From Gammaproteobacteria bacterium (GTDB taxonomy: Bacteria; Pseudomonadota; Gammaproteobacteria; Burkholderiales; Nitrosomonadaceae), in contig JAUIIB010000004.1 of the NCBI GenBank assembly GCA_030431985.1, positions 1-64,000 of the forward strand: DNA of 64,000 nucleotides, given 5' to 3'. The position numbers and the translations under genes were made by a program. The number at the start of each line of letters is the position of its first letter. Position 1 is the stretch's first letter. This document shows, piece after piece, positions 49,473 to 58,143 of the stretch. The notes beneath the pieces are model-generated. The model searched no databases, was not told the origin of the DNA, and saw only the letters and a program-made list of their open reading frames with translations.

Positions 49473-50345
49473 ATGCTAGAACCGGTGCGTCAAATAAGAT
49501 GGGGAGTAGAGAAACGCCTAGAATTCATAGAGTTTTGTCTTTTTTGGGAGGGGAAAATTAACCGTTCTGACATAATAGAGCGTTTTGGTGTGTCTGTGCC
49601 TCAGGCATCCAAAGATCTGAGCCAATATCGGGAAGAAGCACCTAAGAACATAATTTATGATCCGAGTGAAAAGCGATATTTGGCATCACCGGAGTTTAAA
49701 CCGGTATTTTTTAAACCAAATTCCGACCTCTATCTCGCTCAACTTAAATCGATAGCCGATAAGGTATCCTCGTCGGAGGAAACCTGGCTTTCGAATGTAC
49801 CTAATTTAGATTCAATGCCTATCCCCCATCGCACTGTCGATGTAACTATTTTGCGGAAGGTTATTGATGCAGTCAGAAATAATCGGGCAATTGAAATAGA
49901 GTATCAGTCGATGAATAAAGAACGTCCCGATCCAGTATGGCGATGGATTACCCCGCACGCTTTTGCAAATGATGGTTTTCGATGGCATGTCCGTGCTTAT
50001 TGTCATGAGACCAATAAGTTCAAAGATTTTCTGTTATCCAGAATTTTAAAAATCGGTGATGAGAAAGAACCAGGCGCATTACCAAAAGAAGATCACTACT
50101 GGTTTGAGTATGTGGACGTATTACTCATCCCAAATCCGGCATATACAAAATCACAGAAAGAAATAATCGCTTTAGACTATGGCATGAAGCACGAAGAAAT
50201 ATCTATTCCAGTGAGGAAAGCATTGCTTTATTATTTTAAGAAACGATTGCGCTTAGATGTTGCAGAAGCATTAGATGAGCCGAAAGAGGCTCCTATTGTT
50301 ATCAAGAACCGTAAAGAATTTGAGGCAGCATTGGCAGAATCATAA
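49473..50345 (+). CDS. WYL-domain regulator, CapW/BrxR-like
   Basis: 290 aa. N-terminal winged helix (RLEFIEFCLFWEGKINRSDI, FGVSVPQASKDLSQY), central WYL domain (RAIEIEYQSMNKERPDP, FRWHVRAYCHETN) and C-terminal WCX-like extension. This layout is that of CapW and BrxR, which repress CBASS and BREX operons until damage or infection. Divergent from the CBASS-like operon, with two palindromes in between. Confidence 0.88.
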   Translation: MLEPVRQIRWGVEKRLEFIEFCLFWEGKINRSDIIERFGVSVPQASKDLSQYREEAPKNIIYDPSEKRYLASPEFKPVFFKPNSDLYLAQLKSIADKVSSSEETWLSNVPNLDSMPIPHRTVDVTILRKVIDAVRNNRAIEIEYQSMNKERPDPVWRWITPHAFANDGFRWHVRAYCHETNKFKDFLLSRILKIGDEKEPGALPKEDHYWFEYVDVLLIPNPAYTKSQKEIIALDYGMKHEEISIPVRKALLYYFKKRLRLDVAEALDEPKEAPIVIKNRKEFEAALAES

Positions 50346-50359
50346 GCTATATAATTAGC

Positions 50360-50432
50360 TGTACTAGTTCCGATCTAATCTGACAGTTACCCGTTTTTTG
50401 AGTGTCTGTCAGTTTAGATTTGAGCTAGTACA
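50360..50432. mobile_element. 73 bp MITE-like palindrome with 7 bp target duplication
   Basis: Imperfect terminal inverted repeats of 25 bases beginning TGTACTAG (21 of 25 match when aligned) form nearly the whole element. Direct copies of AATTAGC flank it exactly (50353-50359 and 50433-50439). This is the hallmark of a transposed miniature element. It could also act as a terminator for the WYL gene. Confidence 0.65.
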
Positions 50433-50439
50433 AATTAGC

Positions 50440-50464
50440 AGTTCAAATCCAGACCCCACCACCA
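50440..50464 (+). repeat. tRNA 3'-end-like fragment
   Basis: TTCAAAT, then CCAGA, CCCCACC and ACCA: the T loop, T-stem 3' strand, acceptor 3' strand and CCA of a tRNA with acceptor GGTGGGG (tyrosine-tRNA-like). There is no tRNA body 5' of it. It is probably an old attachment-site remnant at a module boundary. Confidence 0.5.
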
Positions 50465-50487
50465 TGTCCCGATATCATGGCCTGAAA

Positions 50488-53043
50488 TTACAAACGCGGA
50501 TCTACTGGTTCGCTTTCAAGAGCAAGTACGCCGAACACACATTCGTGCACTTTGTGTAGCGGACTCTCATCAACAAAGTGTTTGAGCGCCTCGTAACCAA
50601 GGGCATATTCTCGTAGTGCCAATGAACGCTTTTTTCCTAGACCTCTACTGCGTAGGCGATCAAGGTTTTCTGGCCTTGTATATTCGGGGCCATAGATAAT
50701 TCGCAAATATTCAGATCCTCGACACTTTATACCTGGCTGAATAAGTCCTTTCTTGCCGTAGGCTGTAAATTCCATGGGCTTCATCACCATACCTTCACCA
50801 CCTTTGGTGGTCATTTTCTCCCACCACTCAGAAGCTTTGGCACAAGCCGCATCATCATCTAGTTCCACAATTTTATATTTTGTTTTTTGGAACAACTCAG
50901 GATCAACATCACAAAGTTGTTCGATTAAACCCATATGCCACTTGTGATCTTTATCCATATTGAGACTTTTTTCATGAGCCAAAATATGAAAGGGAGCTAA
51001 TGCATAATCTTCGATATTTTTAACTGGCCAACAATAATGCTGGTAGGCCGTACGATATTTCTGGGCTAATTTTAGACGGCCTTTAAAATCATCCTGTAAA
51101 GTTTTTACATCAGAAATACGTTTGGCAGCTTGAGCCAATAATTTTGATGTTTCTGACAATGAAATTTCAGCAGCAACTGCAACAGGGGCATATTGCTGTT
51201 CCAGAAGACTTTGCGCCTTGGCAGACCATGGCATTAGCTCACAATCCAAAATCAGCCAGTCTGTATCCAGTTTTTTCCAAAGATCAGCATTAGTAACCGC
51301 TTTGCGTACACGTGCAATAAACTGTTTCTCAAGTTTTGGATTATTGAAAAAGGAACGACCTGTTCGTGTGTAACAGACACCTGCCAAGCCATCCGTGACA
51401 TGAAATCGTTTTGCTGCTGTTTTTGTATCTTTGCATGCAATAACAATAGCGCGTGACCCCATATGTTTTTCTTCACAAATAACCTGCTTGATCCCTTGGC
51501 TTTTGAAATATTTAAATGCCTCGTCAGGATGTTCCAGATGCCCCTCTTTAAAGCTTGTTTCCGTCGGTGACATGGTTGGCGACAGATAAATCAGCCAACG
51601 TGGATCAACAGCAAATCTACTCATTATTTCTAATGCTGCAATTGAGTTTTCTTCGTGAATAGTGATACTTTTGCGCAATTTAGTATTCACGATGCGCTTA
51701 CCAGTTACATCCGATAAATCCAGCAGGTCATATGCTGAGCGCCCATAATTTCCATTCGTTTTGGTTACTAGAGGTTTAATAGGATCGGCATAAACCTTCT
51801 TGGCTGGCACAGACACCAGTTCTTTCTCAGGGTAACGCAGAGCCGTCAATTGACCACCAAAAACACATCCTGTATCAACATTGATCGTGTTGTTAACCCA
51901 TTCCGGTTCAGGAATGGGTGTGTGACCGTAAACAATCAATGTATTGCCACGATAATCTTCTGCCCATGGATAACGTACAGGCAAGCCAAACTCATCAATC
52001 TCACCCGTTGTTTCGCCATACATGCAAAACTGTTTGATACTTGGTGCACCGCGACCAATAAATTCTTCTTTAATTCCAGCATGAGCAACGGCTAAACCAC
52101 CACCGTCAAAGACGTAGTGACTAATTAAACTGTTAAGGAATTGTTTTGTTTCTTCACGAAACGCCTCGCTTTCCTGTTCAAGTTGATCAAGGCTTTCCTG
52201 TAAGCCATGGGCAATCTTCACCTTCTTACCCATTAAAGCGCGTTTGAGCTTATCATCATGATTCCCGACAACACAAAAAGCTTGTTCATCCTCAATTGCA
52301 TGTTTAACAAGGCGAATGACATCTGGTGTTTTAGGGCCGCGATCAACTAGATCACCGACAAAAATAATTTTTCGTCCCTCAGAATGCTTAACAGAGTAGC
52401 GCTCTTTTGTCTTTGAAACCTCATATCCTAACTTTTTCAGCAAGGTTTTTGTTTCATCAAAACAACCATGGATATCGCCGATAATATCAAATGGGCCATG
52501 TTCATGTTTTTTGTTATTCCAAAGGGTTTGGCGTTCAATTTTAACGGCATCGACTTCTTCCATGCCTTTTAAAACATGAACATTGGTAAACCCCTCTGAC
52601 TTGCGTAGGCTACGTAATCCCTTACGTAAAGCACTGGTGTGATTCATGACGACATGTTTACCGAATTGTCTGTCAGGACGCTCTTTGTTTCGGTCATGAC
52701 AAATCTGCCACGGCATATCCAAAACAATGGCAACAGGCAGGACATAGTGATCACGTGCCAACTTAACCAGACGCCTGCGATCTTCCGGCTTAACGCTTGT
52801 CGCATCAATCACGGTTAATTTACCTAGGCGAAGTCTGGCAGATGCAATGTAATTCAGAACACCAAATGCTTCTTTAGTGCTTGATTGATCATTTTCACTA
52901 TCTGAAACCAAAGCACGGCAATAGTCTGACGAAATAATTTCCGTATCTTTGAAATGTTTTCTTGCAAAAGACGACTTACCCGATCCCGATGCGCCGACCA
53001 ATATAACCAATGATAGTTCGGGGATTTTTATTGTTCTTTCCAT
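50488..53043 (-). CDS. pnkp: Bacterial Pnkp: kinase-phosphatase-ligase for RNA repair
   Basis: About 851 aa from ATG 53043, one base after hen1. Three domains: an N-terminal 5' kinase (P-loop GASGSGKSSF), a central 2',3' phosphatase of the metallophosphoesterase type (GDIHGCFDE, GDLVDRG, GNHDD), and a C-terminal ligase with the adenylated lysine in EEKHMGSRAIV and motif GGEGMVMKP. Established work shows this enzyme heals and seals broken RNAs, such as tRNAs cut by ribotoxins, together with Hen1. A second ATG at 53067 would overlap hen1. Confidence 0.95.
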   Translation of the reverse strand: MERTIKIPELSLVILVGASGSGKSSFARKHFKDTEIISSDYCRALVSDSENDQSSTKEAFGVLNYIASARLRLGKLTVIDATSVKPEDRRRLVKLARDHYVLPVAIVLDMPWQICHDRNKERPDRQFGKHVVMNHTSALRKGLRSLRKSEGFTNVHVLKGMEEVDAVKIERQTLWNNKKHEHGPFDIIGDIHGCFDETKTLLKKLGYEVSKTKERYSVKHSEGRKIIFVGDLVDRGPKTPDVIRLVKHAIEDEQAFCVVGNHDDKLKRALMGKKVKIAHGLQESLDQLEQESEAFREETKQFLNSLISHYVFDGGGLAVAHAGIKEEFIGRGAPSIKQFCMYGETTGEIDEFGLPVRYPWAEDYRGNTLIVYGHTPIPEPEWVNNTINVDTGCVFGGQLTALRYPEKELVSVPAKKVYADPIKPLVTKTNGNYGRSAYDLLDLSDVTGKRIVNTKLRKSITIHEENSIAALEIMSRFAVDPRWLIYLSPTMSPTETSFKEGHLEHPDEAFKYFKSQGIKQVICEEKHMGSRAIVIACKDTKTAAKRFHVTDGLAGVCYTRTGRSFFNNPKLEKQFIARVRKAVTNADLWKKLDTDWLILDCELMPWSAKAQSLLEQQYAPVAVAAEISLSETSKLLAQAAKRISDVKTLQDDFKGRLKLAQKYRTAYQHYCWPVKNIEDYALAPFHILAHEKSLNMDKDHKWHMGLIEQLCDVDPELFQKTKYKIVELDDDAACAKASEWWEKMTTKGGEGMVMKPMEFTAYGKKGLIQPGIKCRGSEYLRIIYGPEYTRPENLDRLRSRGLGKKRSLALREYALGYEALKHFVDESPLHKVHECVFGVLALESEPVDPRL

Positions 53044-53044
53044 G

Positions 53045-54490
53045 TTACCCAGCCTTCTTTTCTTCAATATCAGGCTTCACGAACACCGCCATTTGTGATG
53101 GTGCGCCATACTTCTTGTCTTCGTCGCCGATAGGATGAAACGACACCTCGTAGCCATTACTTTTAGCAACCCTGTTAGCCCAATCCTTAAACTCTAAACG
53201 CGTCCATTCAAAACGGTGGTCTGTGTGACGAAACTGACCGGCAGAGAGCGTCTCAAACAGCGTGTTATATTCACTGTTCGGTGTAGTCACGATAACTACA
53301 CGTGGATTTGCAGCTTCAAAAACCACACGTTCTAAAGCACTCAATCGAGATACATCAATATGCTCAATCACCTCAACCAGAGTGGCAGCTTCATAGTCAC
53401 TAAAACGCTTATCACGATAGGTTAAGGCTGACTGAAACAATTCGATTTCCGGTTCGCCACGTCTTTGCTCATCGGGTTTTAGACGTTCAAGCACAATTTC
53501 CAGGGATTTAATGGATACATCGCAACCAGCTATTTTAGAAAAGCTTTTTTCGTTCTTAAGAAAACGTAAAAGTTTCCCCTCACCACATCCCAAATCCAAA
53601 AGCGTAGTGATATTGTGTTCCTTTAATGCATGAATAACGGCCTTGTGTCTTTGTATGTGTAGACTAACTTTCTTTTCAGTTTTAATACTGTCTTCCAGTG
53701 CTTCTTCTTGGCTGTCGGCCTTTACGGGATCACCACTTTCCTCATCATCGTCAATGACGGGACTGTCATCTGCCAAACGATCCAACGCGATGCGAGAAAA
53801 GGAGCGTAAATTGCGGAAATAGCGATTTGCAATTTTTTCTTTTTGCGGATGGTCTTGTAGCCAGCCTTCGCCATATTGAAGCAGCTTTTCAACTTCATCA
53901 TCTCCGATAAAATAGTGCTTTTTATTATCTAGAACAGGGATCAAAACATAAAGATGTATCAGTAATTCTCGTAACGGACATGACTTCTCCAGGGTAAGTG
54001 TGAAGTAAGAACTATCACCCCATTCTGGAAATTTGCGATCCAGTGCATAGCTCTCCGTTTCCACATCATAACCAAGCGGTTCAAATAAATCTTTCAAAAA
54101 GGATTTATTCGCACGGCAAGGTAACGCATAGATTTTGGTTTTTAGCGGAATATCTTGGTCAACCAATTCTTGACGATGTTTACTTGTTCCTGACAAAAGT
54201 GTTCCAAACACGCGGTTAATCGCCACACTCATAAATGATGATGCAACATAGGGGCGATCATTCACATATTGCTCAAGAGGAAACGCTGTGCCACGATTTT
54301 TTCGTACCAAGCCAATTGGATCAATATCTAACAAGAGAGCCGCCGTACATTTTTCTTTTGTAGCCTCCGGATAAAATACATGCGCCTGACCAAAAGGTAG
54401 TTTTTTTGAGTGCAGATTATCAGGGCTTTTATGCAGCAAATACCCTATATCTGTTGCTGGGCTATGCGTTGTTGTAATTGTTAGTAACAT
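53045..54490 (-). CDS. hen1: Bacterial Hen1: 3'-terminal RNA ribose 2'-O-methyltransferase
   Basis: 481 aa. The N-terminal half activates Pnkp ligase in known systems. The C-terminal half is the methyltransferase: SAM motif LDLGCGEGKLLRFL, metal-binding EVIEH and RHTDHRFEW. It methylates the 3' end at the break before sealing so that the repaired RNA resists a second cut. Upstream partner of pnkp in a two-gene operon. Confidence 0.95.
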   Translation of the reverse strand: MLLTITTTHSPATDIGYLLHKSPDNLHSKKLPFGQAHVFYPEATKEKCTAALLLDIDPIGLVRKNRGTAFPLEQYVNDRPYVASSFMSVAINRVFGTLLSGTSKHRQELVDQDIPLKTKIYALPCRANKSFLKDLFEPLGYDVETESYALDRKFPEWGDSSYFTLTLEKSCPLRELLIHLYVLIPVLDNKKHYFIGDDEVEKLLQYGEGWLQDHPQKEKIANRYFRNLRSFSRIALDRLADDSPVIDDDEESGDPVKADSQEEALEDSIKTEKKVSLHIQRHKAVIHALKEHNITTLLDLGCGEGKLLRFLKNEKSFSKIAGCDVSIKSLEIVLERLKPDEQRRGEPEIELFQSALTYRDKRFSDYEAATLVEVIEHIDVSRLSALERVVFEAANPRVVIVTTPNSEYNTLFETLSAGQFRHTDHRFEWTRLEFKDWANRVAKSNGYEVSFHPIGDEDKKYGAPSQMAVFVKPDIEEKKAG

Positions 54491-54676
54491 TATTATTCAA
54501 TCATCTTTTTATTTATTAGCGCTGCTGCATGTCCTCGGCAGCACATATAGTAGTGCCACTTTCTTGGAAAGGCTAAAGCTATTATTTGGCATTTTGTCAT
54601 GCTAATACATACGACAGATATTTGTAAAAAAATAGCAAAATCAGTTAACGAAATCTTTTTTGTAACCAAAGGCCGA

Positions 54677-54856
54677 TCAAGGAAATAATGCTCTTGAATT
54701 AATCTCATTCTGGATGTTTTCGATAGAAGCCAGAGCGTTTCTCCGTTGGTGACTACTAGGCTCACTTCTAGCAAGTTCGTTAAAAACTTCTCTCAATAAC
54801 ACATAAAGCTCAGCTTCGCTTTTTGATGCCAGTTCAAATCTTGTAATCAATTTCAT
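54677..54856 (-). CDS. Small conserved mobile-element protein, 59 aa
   Basis: MKLITRFELASKSEAELY, then a stretch ending RSEPSSHQRRNALASIENI and NSRALFP. I recognise the pattern from small proteins on proteobacterial plasmids and islands, with no known function. GGGAGG precedes the ATG well. Too short for ordinary ORF cut-offs. Confidence 0.7.
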   Translation of the reverse strand: MKLITRFELASKSEAELYVLLREVFNELARSEPSSHQRRNALASIENIQNEINSRALFP

Positions 54857-55350
54857 TTTAACCTCCCGGTATTGGAGGCCGCGTTCATCGCGACCTTTGA
54901 TAAGGCCGGATGCGCACAGATGATGAAAAACTGCACCTATGGTCGGAACATATGGAGAAGCGCGATAACCGGCGCTTGCAGTTCTAATTTATCGTCTGTG
55001 CAATTTTTCGGATTTATAAAAGGGTGAGATCAGTGCGCCTTTCTTAATAGAAGGCGGTTAAAGCTGATTACGGTAATGCGTGGTAGTAGAAGCTTGCTGG
55101 TATTTGCAATTATTGAAGAACAAATTTGACGCACCAGTAGGTGCGCTTCGCTCAAACACGTGGAAGGGGTCTTGTTCCCCTCAAAGTCAAGAAAAATGAC
55201 GGTTTCCGCCCTGATCCACTGCGTGGGGCAGACCCTCCGCAATTTTTCTTGACTTTTTCACGCCCGCCTTAGTCGCCCTAGTCGGCAGAGGTTCATGCGC
55301 GATGCAAAACGCTTCGCTCAGAACCTCAACACCGATTAAGGAGAAAGACT
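54857..55350. promoter_or_regulatory. ardA upstream region with a 15 bp inverted repeat
   Basis: 494 bases without a confident gene. AAAGTCAAGAAAAAT (55183-55197) and its exact complement (55242-55256) flank 44 bases that are themselves GC-rich and partly self-complementary. In IncI and F plasmids such structures act as single-stranded promoters for early expression of ardA-type genes; that role here is inference. Confidence 0.6.
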
Positions 55351-55866
55351 ATGTGTGCAGATATCAGAATTTATGTTGCAGATTTGGCGGCTTACAATAA
55401 CGGCAAACTTCACGGCGTCTGGATTAACGCCACCGATGACCTGGACGATATTCAGGAGCAAGTCAATCAAATGCTCGCCAAAAGCCCCGAAGGTTTCGCG
55501 GAAGAATACGCCATTCATGATTATGAAGGATTTGAAGGCTACGCGTTAGGCGAATATGAAGGCCTAAAATCCGCGCATGAAATCGCTTGCTTTATCGAGG
55601 AATACCCGGATTTTGCTGGTAAGTTACTGAATAATTTCGGCGGTGATATAGACGAAGCCAAAACAGCAGCAGAAGACAATTATTCCGGCTGTTATAAATC
55701 ACTGGCTGATTTTGCGGAAGAGATGACCGAGGGCACGATACAGATTCCTGATAACTTGGCGTACTATATCGACTATGAGCGCATGGGCAGGGACATGGAG
55801 TTAAGCGGTGATATTTATACGATAGAAACCGGCTACGAAGAAGTTCACGTATTTTGGAATCACTAA
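55351..55866 (+). CDS. ardA: Antirestriction protein ArdA
   Basis: 171 aa, acidic DNA mimic that blocks type I restriction enzymes. Recognisable segments: IRIYVADLAAYNNGKLHG, EEYAIHDYEGFEG (the antirestriction motif region) and YYIDYERMGRDMELSGD. AAGGAGAAAG lies upstream of the ATG. A perfect terminator follows. Its presence in an island with transfer genes fits protection of incoming single-stranded DNA. Confidence 0.94.
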   Translation: MCADIRIYVADLAAYNNGKLHGVWINATDDLDDIQEQVNQMLAKSPEGFAEEYAIHDYEGFEGYALGEYEGLKSAHEIACFIEEYPDFAGKLLNNFGGDIDEAKTAAEDNYSGCYKSLADFAEEMTEGTIQIPDNLAYYIDYERMGRDMELSGDIYTIETGYEEVHVFWNH

Positions 55867-55876
55867 AAACCAATGC

Positions 55877-55905
55877 GCTGCCGGTTCCGACCGGCAGCAT
55901 TTTTT
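55877..55905 (+). terminator. Rho-independent terminator of ardA
   Basis: GCTGCCGGT, loop TCCG, ACCGGCAGC, then ATTTTTTATT. Confidence 0.9.
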
Positions 55906-56092
55906 ATTGTGTGCGTAAAAATTCGCGCCGCCGAAACTGTGCGGTTATCGGCGGCGATTTATAAAATAGTGCCAAAAATAGTGGTAAATTAATTATTGTT
56001 TAAAGGGGTATTTATTAATATAATATCTTGTTATATTTTATGAAATTGATACTAAGTTAGTGGTTAAATTAGTGGCAATAGAAAGTAACTTA

Positions 56093-57274
56093 ATGACAGA
56101 AAATACCACATTAATGGAACCGCTCTTGCCTCCTGAAGGCACGGGCGAACTGAACGACCTTGCGATTGATTTAGTCTCCAAAGCCAGCAGCTTTGCGGGA
56201 ATGCTCAACCCTGTCGTGAGCAAATCCATAGGAAATCTCGTTCGATCTATGAACTGCTACTATTCAAATTTGATCGAGGGACATGATACGCACCCACGCG
56301 ACATTGATCGTGCTATGGCCGAGAATTATTCCAGCGAGCCGAAAAAACGGGCATTGCAAAAGGAGGCGGTTGCGCATATCGCTGTTCAAAAACTGATTGA
56401 TGAGGACGAAACGCCGGATTTTTATCCGTTATCATCCGAATATGGGCGATGGATTCATAAAGAATTTTGCGAACGTCTGCCGGAAGAATTACTTTGGGTT
56501 GAAAATCCCGATACAGGAAAAAAAATACAGGTTATACCCGGCCAGTATCGGGATGGTATGGTCGCAGTCGGGCGACATATTCCACCACGGCCTGAAAATC
56601 TGGAAAATTTTTTAGAACGCTTTGATGAGGCCTATGACGCAAACAAACTCTCCAGACTTCAGCGTATCGTTTCAATTGCTACATCCCACCATCGTTACGT
56701 ATGGATACATCCTTTTTTCGACGGCAATGGACGGGTTGTTCGGCTGATGTCCTATGCTGCCCTCAAAAGAATAGATGTTGGCAGCGAATTATGGTCGGTT
56801 GCCAGAGGCCTCGCCCGTCGGAAAGATGAATACAAAACATTACTGCAAGCAGCGGACGAGCCGCGTCGCGGTGATCTGGATGGGCGCGGCAGTTTGTCGC
56901 AAAAAGCGCTGGTGGATTTCAGTGAATTTTTTCTGAATATCTGTATAGATCAGGTCGAATATATGCGCAGCCTGCTCGATTTTAAAACATTATCCGAGCG
57001 CATGAGGATTCATGTCGAGGAAATGATTGCGCTGAAAGAACTGCCCAAAGGAAGCTACGCACTTTTACGGGAGGCCTTGTTAGTCGGCGAATTTGAACGC
57101 GGTAAGGTCAATGAAATTACAGGCCTGAATGACCGGACGGCCAGAGCCGTTTTGTATGCACTGTTAAAAAAGGGATTGCTGGTTTCCGACACACCAAGAG
57201 GGCCGGTACGGTTGGGCTTTCCAATAGATGTTGTTGAAAGATGGTTCCCGCTTCTCTATCCGGCCACGAAATAA
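56093..57274 (+). CDS. Fic-domain protein with inhibitory motif (class II-like)
   Basis: About 393 aa. The active loop HPFFDGNGRVVRLM is a full Fic motif, predicting AMP transfer to proteins. Near the N-terminus SNLIEGH fits the inhibitory (S/T)xxxE(G/N) helix, so it should be auto-inhibited and probably regulated. A winged-helix segment (INEITGLNDRTARAVLYAL pattern) lies near the C-terminus. A GTG at 56060 is an alternative start. It ends 38 bases from a convergent gene. Confidence 0.9.
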   Translation: MTENTTLMEPLLPPEGTGELNDLAIDLVSKASSFAGMLNPVVSKSIGNLVRSMNCYYSNLIEGHDTHPRDIDRAMAENYSSEPKKRALQKEAVAHIAVQKLIDEDETPDFYPLSSEYGRWIHKEFCERLPEELLWVENPDTGKKIQVIPGQYRDGMVAVGRHIPPRPENLENFLERFDEAYDANKLSRLQRIVSIATSHHRYVWIHPFFDGNGRVVRLMSYAALKRIDVGSELWSVARGLARRKDEYKTLLQAADEPRRGDLDGRGSLSQKALVDFSEFFLNICIDQVEYMRSLLDFKTLSERMRIHVEEMIALKELPKGSYALLREALLVGEFERGKVNEITGLNDRTARAVLYALLKKGLLVSDTPRGPVRLGFPIDVVERWFPLLYPATK

Positions 57275-57311
57275 CTGTGAATCCGGCATGTGTAGCATTT
57301 TGGCTGGCCTG

Positions 57312-58091
57312 TCATTGTTCCCCGACATTAATCGGTTTACCGTTTTCATCAAAACCAACACATTCAAATCCACCCAGACGATTTGGATAGCCAAGCTGGT
57401 TTGAAATAACCCGCGTGTCACCGAGTATTTGGTCGTCACATTCATGCGTATGCCCATAAACCCAGAGTTCCGGCTGGTATTTTTTGATAACATCCATCAT
57501 ATCCAGCGAAGAAAAAGCCGGTGTTAAAGGGCTGTTCTTAAATCGCGTATAAGGATTGATCATGGGCGCATGGTGACTGATGATCACACGCGATCCGGTC
57601 AAATCAGTTTCCAACCATTTGAGAAGTGCTTTGACGTACCGGCTATGAAGTGGAAGCGTATCCGTAGGCTTAAAGGGTGAAGAATCGGGATTTTTGATTA
57701 ACCTGAAATCATTGACCTGATATTCGGCAATTTTCATGGCTTGCTCATTGCCTCCATCAAAGTCCGTCCACATCGTACCACCGAAAAAATGAACGCCATC
57801 TATACTGACAGACTCATCACTCAAAAACGTTACATTAGGATGATTAGTAGCAAGCCACTTTTTGAAAGCCTCTTCTTCTCTGTCTTTTGGTGTCCGGGTG
57901 TAATATTCGTGGTTGCCTGCAATGTACAGAACGGGCTTCTCCCAGCCTACAAGAAACTCAGTCAGCGGAGAATAATCCTGAAACGTAATGATGTCACCTG
58001 CCAAAATCATTAAATCGGCGTCAATATTCTCCGGTATTTTCCAGCCGGACTTAAATTCCAGATGCAAATCACTGTAGCTGATAATTTTCAT
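57312..58091 (-). CDS. Calcineurin-like metallophosphoesterase
   Basis: 259 aa with SYSDLHLEF, MILAGDII, AGNHEYYTR, VIISHHAPM and GHTHECDD, the five metal-binding motifs of the family. Substrate unknown. It follows the AbiEi-like regulator after 52 bases and may be co-transcribed with it. Confidence 0.85.
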   Translation of the reverse strand: MKIISYSDLHLEFKSGWKIPENIDADLMILAGDIITFQDYSPLTEFLVGWEKPVLYIAGNHEYYTRTPKDREEEAFKKWLATNHPNVTFLSDESVSIDGVHFFGGTMWTDFDGGNEQAMKIAEYQVNDFRLIKNPDSSPFKPTDTLPLHSRYVKALLKWLETDLTGSRVIISHHAPMINPYTRFKNSPLTPAFSSLDMMDVIKKYQPELWVYGHTHECDDQILGDTRVISNQLGYPNRLGGFECVGFDENGKPINVGEQ

Positions 58092-58143
58092 TGTTCTTTG
58101 CTTTCATGTAATTACTCTAGCTAAAAATTTTTGCAAAAATATT

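Noticed and set aside
54493-54774. 93-codon minus-strand frame downstream of hen1's start region
   Set aside because: Composition is not protein-like and it overlaps, in another frame, the convincing 59 aa gene at 54677-54856 with a good ribosome site.
55030-55242. 70-codon frame on the minus strand before ardA
   Set aside because: It runs through the 15 bp inverted repeat and is better explained as structured regulatory DNA.
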